Shown: positions 6,284 through 11,161 of the stretch, piece after piece | Position numbering within the stretch: position 1 is the stretch's first letter | Layout: each line of letters opens with the position of its first letter | Assembly (NCBI GenBank): GCA_021771675.1 | Contig: JAETOP010000119.1 | Span: 1 to 11,161, forward strand | Direction of reading: 5' to 3' | From: Oscillospiraceae bacterium | GTDB lineage: Bacteria; Bacillota_A; Clostridia; Oscillospirales; Oscillospiraceae | Length of the DNA: 11,161 bases | Notes under the pieces: generated by a model | Database searches by the model: none | What the model was told of the DNA's origin: nothing | The model's input: the letters and a program-made list of their open reading frames with translations, nothing else | Made by a program: the position numbers and the translations under genes

Positions 6284-7128
6284 TCGAGGTCAAGAACCTG
6301 ACATTCTCCTACGGCAAAGATAAGCAGGCCCTCCACGGCCTGGACTTCACCGTGGAGGATGGGGAAATTTTCGGTTTCCTGGGGCCAAATGGCTCTGGAA
6401 AGTCCACGACCCAAAAAATCCTGACCGGTATTTTGAGGGGCTACGGAGGAAAGGCATCTTTGTTTGGGCAGGATGTTTCCGCCGTCCACGGCCCAGGATT
6501 TTTTCAGAAAATCGGCGTACTCTTTGAATTTCCCTATTTGTACGCCAATTTGAGCGCCGTAGACAATCTGAACTATTTTGCCTCGTTTTATCCCAAGGAG
6601 CAGCGGCGGGATGTGGGGGAACTGCTTGACACTTTGGAATTTAAGCCGGACTTTCTGAAAAAGCCGGTATCCTCCTACTCGAAAGGGATGCGCCAGCGGG
6701 TGAGCATGGCGCGGGCGCTGGTGAGCAATCCCCAACTGCTGTTCCTGGACGAGCCTACCAGCGGCCTTGACCCCTCCGGCGCGGTGCTGTTCCGCAGAAT
6801 TATTGAGCAAGAGCGCAAAAAGGGAACTACTGTTTTCGTGACTACCCATAACATGATGGACGCTGATCTGCTTTGTGACCGGGTGGCGTTTATCTCCAAC
6901 GGAAACATTGTAGCGTTAGACACGCCCAAAAATCTGAAAGAGAAAAACAGCAATCACCGGGTCATTATTGATTATCTGTATCAGGGGCAGCGGGAAACAA
7001 AAACTGTTGAGGCCCCGGAATTGGACGCTGGCCTCCCCTTTGCCCATGACGAGATCATCAGTATCCATTCCCAGGAGCCAACCTTGGAGGATATGTTCAT
7101 CCAGTACACCGGGAGGGGGCTGTCCTGA
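6280..7128 (+). CDS. ABC transporter ATP-binding protein (ABC-2 exporter type)
   Basis: A 282-residue ATPase starting at GTG 6280. Walker A is GPNGSGKST (35-43), the signature is YSKGMRQR (133-140), Walker B is LLFLDEPTSGLD (D157, E158) and the switch histidine is H190. The Q-loop position carries E rather than Q (GVLFEFPYLY, about E83), as in some ABC-2 exporters. Residues from about 215 form the C-terminal extension usual in drug or peptide exporters. It powers the two permeases encoded downstream at the inner membrane face. The upstream GGGGTG is 7 bases from the start, and the start overlaps the small membrane gene. The stop shares its last base with the next start. The cargo cannot be read from sequence; antimicrobial export or immunity fits the linked TCS. 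Confidence 0.92.
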   Translation: MIEVKNLTFSYGKDKQALHGLDFTVEDGEIFGFLGPNGSGKSTTQKILTGILRGYGGKASLFGQDVSAVHGPGFFQKIGVLFEFPYLYANLSAVDNLNYFASFYPKEQRRDVGELLDTLEFKPDFLKKPVSSYSKGMRQRVSMARALVSNPQLLFLDEPTSGLDPSGAVLFRRIIEQERKKGTTVFVTTHNMMDADLLCDRVAFISNGNIVALDTPKNLKEKNSNHRVIIDYLYQGQRETKTVEAPELDAGLPFAHDEIISIHSQEPTLEDMFIQYTGRGLS

Positions 7129-8120
7129 TGTGGAAATGCTTTTGCTCCCTGTTCAAAAAAGATTGCAGGATGCTGGCATCTGGAAAATTCTTTCTCATGG
7201 CAATCGGCTTTCTGGCCCTCTATACGGCGTATGTGAACCTGGGCTATATCCGTTTTATGCAGATGCCGCCCTACACCGTGTATCTGTATGACCCTGCCGG
7301 AGCGCAAACAGAAGTGTCGGCCCTGGTACAATCGGTTTCGTCTATGGAGGCCATGAACGAGGCTCTGTTGGCTGACGCAAACGGTGTGGGACTGGACGCC
7401 AGCGCAGAGGATGTGCGGGTGATACTCTATGCCGGGTCAGAACTCGTTGACCACCACCGGGCGGACTATGCTCTGTCCCTGCTGCGCCCATCTTCCAACA
7501 GCACCCCGGAGATCGTCGGGACGAACACGCCAGAGCAAAAGGCCAGGAAAGAAATTACCTGTGAACTGCTGTTCTTTGAACTGGCGGCTGTGGGATTTTT
7601 GGGAATTGCCGCTGTGCTGTTTAAGGAAAAAAGTATGGGGGTCATTCGTGTTCACGCTATCCTCCCCATGCAGAAAAATCTGTTCCTCCTGTCCAAGCTG
7701 GCGGTGTTCCTGCTCTCCGATCTGGCCTTTGCGGTACTGCTTACCCTGCTGAATGTAGGATTTTCTGACGGAGCGGCGTTATTGCCTGCTGTCCTGCTCC
7801 AAACCGCAATTCTATCGCTTGTCATGGCCCTGGCGGGACTGCTCTGCGCTCTGGTGCTGAAGGACTTCCGGCAATTCACATTGGCCTATCTGGTGATTGC
7901 CATTTTTGCGGCGACACCTGTGTTCCTGTCCGCAAATACATCAGTAAAGTTTGACTGGATTAACTACCACCCGTTCTACCATGTCTATATGGGGCTAAAA
8001 AACGCCTACTTCGGCGCGGCAATTTCACCGGTCTATTATCTCGGCTCCGTGTGCGCCATCGCATTGTTGTTCCTGGCTGTGCAGCTTGCGTTCCGCCGTG
8101 AAATGGGAAAGGAGGGATGA
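7128..8120 (+). CDS. ABC-2 type permease subunit 1
   Basis: A 330-residue membrane protein. There is one N-terminal membrane segment (about 21-38), an outside domain of roughly 105 residues, then about five more segments (146-166, 190-212, 218-243, 251-268, 302-322). This is the usual ABC-2 exporter plan. After the second segment it has KEKSMGVIRVHAILPM, matching the same place in permease 2 (SEKEDGVAFVNAILPM). The cytoplasmic loop there probably contacts the ATPase. The start overlaps the ATPase stop by one base (TGATG). Proteins of this type are sometimes annotated as fluoroquinolone transporter permeases, but nothing here proves the substrate. Confidence 0.85.
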   Translation: MWKCFCSLFKKDCRMLASGKFFLMAIGFLALYTAYVNLGYIRFMQMPPYTVYLYDPAGAQTEVSALVQSVSSMEAMNEALLADANGVGLDASAEDVRVILYAGSELVDHHRADYALSLLRPSSNSTPEIVGTNTPEQKARKEITCELLFFELAAVGFLGIAAVLFKEKSMGVIRVHAILPMQKNLFLLSKLAVFLLSDLAFAVLLTLLNVGFSDGAALLPAVLLQTAILSLVMALAGLLCALVLKDFRQFTLAYLVIAIFAATPVFLSANTSVKFDWINYHPFYHVYMGLKNAYFGAAISPVYYLGSVCAIALLFLAVQLAFRREMGKEG

Positions 8121-8123
8121 GGT

Positions 8124-9137
8124 ATGAAAGGCTTGAAATACCAGCTTAAAAGCGTTCTGAAAGACAAGTTTTGCCTGATGACATTCCTACTTCCTATTGT
8201 GGTTGCTGTGGCGCTGAATTTTATGGGTTCTATCGACCTGTCCAGCCTGGGAGAACACCACTTCGGCGTGTTGGAAAATGACCTCTCCCCGCAGACTATC
8301 GCATGGCTGGAACGGTACGGCCCGGTGACGGCCTATGGAACGATGGAGGAATTGACCGCCGCCGTCAAAGAGCCGTCCACCAGCATGATCGGCGTGAAAG
8401 CGGATGGAGCAAGTATCAAAACCGTGATTGCCGGGGACGAACTGGACATTTTTCGGCAAGCGGCGGTTACACTCCCGGCCCTCTATGAACAAAGGGCGAA
8501 TGCTGAACAAGCAGAAGTCCAGATATTGGAGCGGCCTGACATTCTGGAAAGTTTTCAGGACATATTCATTCCCGCTGTGCTGATCGTCGCCATGTTCATG
8601 GGCTGCACATTCAACGCTATGAACATCATTTCTGAAAAGGAGGACGGAGTAGCTTTTGTCAATGCAATCCTGCCCATGACGCCCAGCCAGTACATTTTGC
8701 AAAAGGTGATCGTGGGCTTTCTCTGCGGAAGTCTGTCCTCCATCATAACAGCGGGTATCTGTTTCCGGCTATCCTGGCAGGATGTGTGGATGATGCTGGC
8801 CCTAATTGTGCTGTCCTCCTTTGTGGCTGCGCTGATTGGGCTGTTTATCGGAAAACTCTCCGAGAATTTGATGATCGGCGTGGTCTATATCAAAATCGTC
8901 ATGCTGCTGTTTATCGCAGTACCCATTGTATGCGCTCTGGTTGGCGTGAGCGGGCCGCTGGCTATCGTTTGCAACATCGTTCCATCCCAGCCTGCCTTTG
9001 AGGGCATTTTGGCCCTATCTGGTGGGAGTATGGGAACGGCAATAAAAGATGTTGGCATCCTGGCTGTTCACTGTATCTTATGGTTTGCACTCTATGTTTT
9101 GATTTCTACCCAGCACAAAAGATTGGTAATTCAATAA
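8124..9137 (+). CDS. ABC-2 type permease subunit 2
   Basis: A 337-residue membrane protein. It has an N-terminal membrane segment (about 17-35), an outside domain of about 110 residues, then segments near 149-169, 192-212, 220-243, 252-274 and 309-328. The shared EKxxGVxxxxAILPM motif (about 171-185) and the same topology show it is a paralogue of permease 1, so the exporter is probably a heterodimer with one ATPase type. AAGGAGG at 8109-8115 is 8 bases upstream of ATG 8124, and the gap from the previous gene is 3 bases. It is the last gene of the cargo operon; a terminator follows at 9219. Confidence 0.85.
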   Translation: MKGLKYQLKSVLKDKFCLMTFLLPIVVAVALNFMGSIDLSSLGEHHFGVLENDLSPQTIAWLERYGPVTAYGTMEELTAAVKEPSTSMIGVKADGASIKTVIAGDELDIFRQAAVTLPALYEQRANAEQAEVQILERPDILESFQDIFIPAVLIVAMFMGCTFNAMNIISEKEDGVAFVNAILPMTPSQYILQKVIVGFLCGSLSSIITAGICFRLSWQDVWMMLALIVLSSFVAALIGLFIGKLSENLMIGVVYIKIVMLLFIAVPIVCALVGVSGPLAIVCNIVPSQPAFEGILALSGGSMGTAIKDVGILAVHCILWFALYVLISTQHKRLVIQ

Positions 9138-9148
9138 TCGGAAAGATG

Positions 9149-9190
9149 TCTGCCCAGCGGCAGAAAAGAAAAAAACCGCTGCTGGGCAGA
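9149..9190. other. Long hairpin after the transporter operon
   Basis: TCTGCCCAGC (9149-9158) is the reverse complement of GCTGGGCAGA (9181-9190), with an A-rich loop. AGCGG/CCGCT inside can pair as an alternative. No T-run follows on either strand, so this is a weak terminator at best, though it could stabilise the 3' end of the transporter mRNA. Confidence 0.45.
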
Positions 9191-9218
9191 CCGATTTCTC
9201 ATGCCTATTTGTTCCATG

Positions 9219-9255
9219 CGGCGGTTTTAAGAGATTAAAGCCGCCGTTCTTTTAT
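9219..9255 (+). terminator. Rho-independent terminator of the transporter operon
   Basis: CGGCGGTTTTAA (9219-9230) pairs with TTAAAGCCGCCG (9235-9246) with one G-U pair around the tetraloop GAGA. TTCTTTTAT (9247-9255) follows. It lies 82 bases after the stop of permease 2 and closes the cargo block. Confidence 0.8.
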
Positions 9256-9292
9256 CCCTCAAAAGGAACGATGCGGTAACGCTGGCAAGTGC

Positions 9293-9316
9293 GGCGGCTG
9301 ACAGGAGGCAGCCGCC
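9293..9316 (+). promoter_or_regulatory. Hairpin presenting the ribosome site of the 38-codon ORF
   Basis: GGCGGCTG (9293-9300) pairs perfectly with CAGCCGCC (9309-9316). The 8-base loop ACAGGAGG is the ribosome site itself, and the ATG begins at 9317, the base after the stem. The structure could hold the site open for ribosome loading or block the start codon. Confidence 0.55.
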
Positions 9317-9433
9317 ATGAAATACATAACCATTCGACACACTCCGACAGCATTTGAACTGTCAAAAAAAGCCTGTTCCCCGCCTGGGAGAATTGCGGCC
9401 ACGAGGTTATACTATACAATGCAGATAAGTTAA
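9317..9433 (+). CDS. Leader-like small ORF, 38 residues
   Basis: The frame runs from ATG 9317 to TAA 9431-9433, with AGGAGG 8 bases upstream. The peptide (begins MKYITIRHTPTAFELSKK, ends YYTMQIS) has no membrane segment and I recognise no family. It is followed within 13 bases by a strong terminator-like hairpin and then the sigma-like gene. That order recalls leader-peptide attenuation, as described upstream of tet(M) in Tn916, but I see no sequence match to that leader. It could also be the degraded start of a former gene. Confidence 0.45.
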   Translation: MKYITIRHTPTAFELSKKACSPPGRIAATRLYYTMQIS

Positions 9434-9446
9434 ACTATACAAAGCA
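9411..9446 (+). repeat. Two 13-bp near-identical direct repeats 23 bp apart
   Basis: ACTATACAATGCA (9411-9423) and ACTATACAAAGCA (9434-9446) differ at one base. The second, in its wider form AAACTATACAAAGCAA (9432-9447), matches AAAGTATACAGAGCAA (4231-4246) at 14 of 16 bases, which contains the XRE operator arm. A possible promoter overlaps the first copy (TTGCGG at 9393, 16 bases, TACAAT at 9415). They may be binding sites for the element's regulator. Confidence 0.5.
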
Positions 9447-9486
9447 ATTTGCCCGGTGGGTCTATGACCTACCGGGCAAATTTTGT
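9446..9486 (+). terminator. Attenuator-like terminator before the sigma-like gene
   Basis: AATTTGCCCGGTGGGTC (9446-9462) pairs along all 17 bases with 9466-9482 (one G-U), with the triloop TAT, and is followed by TTG. The right arm with the bases after it gives a short TTTT run (9481-9484). It sits between the 38-codon ORF and the sigma-like gene with no other gene to end, so conditional termination is likely. Confidence 0.62.
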
Positions 9487-9549
9487 CGTAACCTGTCAAA
9501 TCTGATAAACAGGCTCTTATGGAGTGTAGGGTGCCGCAGTCCGCCTTCT

Positions 9550-9575
9550 AATCTGAATTTTCAAAAATTCAGATT
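9550..9575 (+). promoter_or_regulatory. 12-bp inverted repeat directly before the sigma gene ribosome site
   Basis: AATCTGAATTTT (9550-9561) and AAAATTCAGATT (9564-9575) are perfect reverse complements with CA between. The ribosome site GGAGG starts at the next base, 9576. As RNA it would form an AU-rich hairpin next to the site; as DNA it could be an operator. AATCTGA also occurs about 52 bases upstream, within the stretch following the attenuator-like hairpin. Confidence 0.55.
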
Positions 9576-9589
9576 GGAGGTAAAACAAA

Positions 9590-10111
9590 ATGGCAGACGG
9601 CCATCCAAAAAACCTTGATCCCCGGCCCAAGCGCCGGAGGGATGAAGAAAGCCCCTATGAGATATACACCGCTGGCATCAATACTGCCCACCCGTGTTAC
9701 TTCTTGTCGTTTACAGACGGCGGCAAGGTAAAACGTTGGATGGAGATCGACAAGGCTCTGTTCGATGCGTTCAACGAGTTTGAGCTGGACGATCTTTCTT
9801 TTTTCAATGAAGTGGACAGGCACTATGAAAAATCCGAGGTGACGGAGGCGACGCTGAACAGGCGGGCCGCAAAGCCCCAGGAGAGCGTGGAAGAAACCGT
9901 TTCCCAGCGGATGGAGGTAGACAAGCTGCATCAGGCAATCGCCAAACTGCCTGAAAAGCAGCGCCGCCGTCTGGTGTTGTACTACTTTGGGGAGTTTACA
10001 TACGAGCAGATTGCGGATATGGAGGGATGTAAGCACCCCGCTGTGATGAAGTCAATTTCTTCTGCATTGAAGAAACTTAAAAATTTCTTGTCCGGGGAGG
10101 TTACAATTTAG
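9590..10111 (+). CDS. Sigma-70-like factor, region 4 HTH
   Basis: A 173-residue protein. The C-terminal part (about 112-165) is a sigma region 4: AIAKLPEKQRRRLVLYYFGE, then FTYEQIADMEGC and the recognition helix with HPAVMKSISSALKKLK. The N-terminal half has a basic start (PRPKRRRDEE) and a segment with aromatic residues (CYFLSFTDGGKVKRWMEID), with no recognisable region 2. GGAGG is 9 bases upstream of the ATG. Such proteins are standard on Tn916/Tn1549-type elements, where they control element genes, for example excision functions. An attenuator-like hairpin and an inverted repeat precede it and a hairpin follows, so expression appears tightly controlled. It may act as an activator rather than a full sigma factor. 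Confidence 0.85.
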   Translation: MADGHPKNLDPRPKRRRDEESPYEIYTAGINTAHPCYFLSFTDGGKVKRWMEIDKALFDAFNEFELDDLSFFNEVDRHYEKSEVTEATLNRRAAKPQESVEETVSQRMEVDKLHQAIAKLPEKQRRRLVLYYFGEFTYEQIADMEGCKHPAVMKSISSALKKLKNFLSGEVTI

Positions 10112-10120
10112 CGTTTGAGT

Positions 10121-10165
10121 GAGGAAACAGGTGGAGGGCGATGGAAAGCCTCCCACCTGTTCCTC
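10121..10165 (+). terminator. Hairpin after the sigma-like gene, probable terminator
   Basis: GAGGAAACAGGTGGAGG (10121-10137) pairs with 10149-10165 apart from one bulged A and one bulged G, giving about 16 pairs. The following U-tract is poor (GTTTGTG), so ending may be partial. Confidence 0.5.
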
Positions 10166-10706
10166 GTTTGTGCGGCGAATGGGTTTGACCTTTGACAACT
10201 TCATACCCATTCATCAAGCACATTCCTATTGCCGCGAGCCACTTTTGCCGCCGCGCCAGGATGTGCCGGACAGGACAGCGGGATGCCACAGTATCATTTC
10301 GTCCACGGTCTGTTATCCGGCACGGAGCGAGAACCAGCGGCCATAAAATACCGGGCGGCTCCCGGTACGGCCACGACCGGCAATAGGGCCAACGATACTC
10401 CTGTTCAGTCACAGTCCGAGCGTGAAAGTGTTTCCAGCACTATGCCGTCGCAGGCAATGAGAGCAGCCGCATGAGAACCATGCGGGGGTGAAATTCCCGT
10501 GGAGCTGGTCGCCGCCAGCCGCTTGATGACTTCCCACAGCGGGCCGGGGTGTCGCGGACAAATAGGCTTGCTTTGATATAAGCCGGACAGCGGGACAGGT
10601 TTATGGAAACGGGAGCGTTTATGCTCCACCAACCTTGATATGTCATGCTGTCCGGCCCCTACATAGGCGGCGCAGGCCGTCTAATTTTTATAGGAGGTCA
10701 AACACC
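10166..10706. other. Structured non-coding region before mazF
   Basis: About 540 bases with no gene I can support. It is rich in short perfect inverted repeats: GAATGGGT/ACCCATTC (10177-10184 and 10205-10212), TACCGGG/CCCGGTA (10349-10355 and 10361-10367), CCGCAT/ATGCGG (10467-10472 and 10480-10485), GCTGG/CCAGC near 10503-10519, and the nested structure at 10582-10656. Open frames here lack ribosome sites. Candidates are an origin of transfer, a structured RNA or a decayed gene. The mazF ribosome site lies at 10692-10697. Confidence 0.5.
10582..10656 (+). other. Nested three-level stem-loop, possible structured RNA or oriT element
   Basis: The outer arms GCCGGACAGC (10582-10591) and GCTGTCCGGC (10647-10656) are perfect. 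Inside, AGGTT (10597-10601) can pair with AACCT (10631-10635) and GGAGC (about 10612) with GCTCC (about 10623), in correct nested order. This 75-base fold lies about 50 bases before the mazF start. A similar string, GCCGGACAGGACAGC, occurs upstream near 10265-10279. Confidence 0.4.
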
Positions 10707-11161
10707 ATGAGCAGGACATATTTACGCGGCGACCTGTATTACGCCGACCTGGGCCACGGGATCGGCTCGGAACAGAAGGGCACCCGGCCCGTCGTTATCA
10801 TCCAGAACAACGTGGGCAACAAGTACAGCCCCACCGTTATCATCGCCGCCATCACCAGCAAGGCCAACGTCAAAGCCAAGCTGCCCACCCACTACTACCT
10901 GGACGCTGGGAACGGGCTGACGCAGCCCTCCCTTGTCCTGTTGGAGCAAATTCGCACCGTGGACAAGCGGCGGTTGTCCGGCTACATCGGCAGGCTGGAC
11001 GAGAAACATATCCGGGGCATCAACCACGCCCTGGCGGTCAGCATTGGCCTGATCGAACCCGTACCCCCGAAACTGACCCTTTGCTTATGCGGCGCTTGTG
11101 CTGACGCTTTTCGCGGCACAGGCGCTTTTGCTTTGCGGGAGGCCGCGCCGGGACAGGCTGA
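10707..11161 (+). CDS. MazF/PemK-family endoribonuclease toxin with cysteine-rich tail, partial at right edge
   Basis: 151 residues are visible and the frame is still open at the window end. Residues 1-117 match the MazF fold closely: RGDLYYADLG, GSEQKGTRPVVIIQNN, SPTVIIAAITSK, LPTHYYL, LVLLEQIRTVDKRRL, and a final helix. The likely catalytic residues are R27 and T50, equal to R25 and T48 of Bacillus subtilis MazF. These enzymes cut single-stranded mRNA at short motifs. Ordinary MazF ends near residue 115; here it continues with a Cys cluster (C126, C128, C131 in LCLCGAC), probably half of a zinc-binding domain completed beyond the window. AGGAGG is 9 bases upstream. No MazE-type antitoxin gene precedes it. 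It may be a stabilising toxin or a regulatory RNase of the element. Confidence 0.85.
   Translation, partial: MSRTYLRGDLYYADLGHGIGSEQKGTRPVVIIQNNVGNKYSPTVIIAAITSKANVKAKLPTHYYLDAGNGLTQPSLVLLEQIRTVDKRRLSGYIGRLDEKHIRGINHALAVSIGLIEPVPPKLTLCLCGACADAFRGTGAFALREAAPGQA

Noticed and set aside
9149..9190. Hairpin as the main terminator of the transporter operon
   Set aside because: No T-run follows on either strand; the hairpin at 9219-9255 is far better.
10119..10346. Possible 75-codon gene after the sigma-like gene
   Set aside because: It starts at GTG inside the hairpin, with no ribosome site at a usable distance and no recognisable motif.
10283..10474. Possible 63-codon gene (begins MPQYHFVHGLL)
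   Set aside because: There is no proper ribosome site and the composition is low-information; the frame crosses hairpins of the structured region. It was kept out but is the best of the weak candidates there.
10440..10646. Minus-strand 68-codon frame before mazF
   Set aside because: It overlaps the nested fold and lacks a ribosome site; more likely a chance frame in structured DNA.
1..11161. CRISPR array, tRNA or rRNA genes, IS element
   Set aside because: No regularly spaced identical repeats of CRISPR type, no tRNA-like arms and no transposase were seen on reading.

Overview
The window reads as part of an integrative conjugative element of the Tn1549/CTn type from a GC-rich gut Clostridia (Oscillospiraceae/Lachnospiraceae-like) host. 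The evidence is a VirB4-type C-terminus, a large membrane-anchored CHAP peptidoglycan hydrolase, an XRE regulator, a region-4-only sigma-70-like protein and a MazF/PemK protein, all with strong AGGAGG-type ribosome sites and many ATGA overlaps. Host assignment is inference from gene style and base composition.

Layout. (1) 1-3767, plus strand: a transfer operon, with the end of virB4, a radical SAM protein, an XF1762-family (GNAT-like) protein and the CHAP hydrolase. The genes overlap by ATGA except for one gap of 67 bases that holds a terminator-like hairpin. (2) 3768-4342: a terminator read on the minus strand, the divergent XRE gene, a perfect 10-bp inverted repeat over its promoter, and a good sigma-A promoter pointing into the next block. 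(3) 4352-9137: a cargo module that looks less GC-rich than the transfer genes. It holds an OmpR-family response regulator, a histidine kinase with almost no extracellular part, an unlisted 50-residue membrane protein, an ABC ATPase and two related ABC-2 permeases. Between kinase and transporter lie four heptads (TTTCACA-like) at an exact 11-bp period, then a terminator whose 3' arm is also the ribosome site of the small membrane gene. (4) 9138-9589: a leader-like stretch with a terminator, a 38-codon ORF whose ribosome site sits in a hairpin loop, two 13-bp near-repeats, a strong attenuator-like hairpin and a 12-bp inverted repeat. It precedes the sigma-like gene (9590-10111). (5) 10112-10706: about 600 bases with no convincing gene but many hairpins. 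(6) 10707-end: a MazF/PemK-family endoribonuclease with an extra cysteine-rich tail, running off the window.

How it may work together. The two-component system probably senses a membrane stress or antimicrobial and activates the small protein plus exporter through the 11-bp repeats. The XRE protein, sigma-like protein and leader probably control the element itself. The cargo sits between the XRE and sigma genes, and sequences resembling the XRE operator arm occur on both sides of it. The least described parts are the repeat/terminator/small-protein switch at 6046-6283, the leader at 9293-9486, the radical SAM + XF1762 pair, and the structured non-coding region before mazF.
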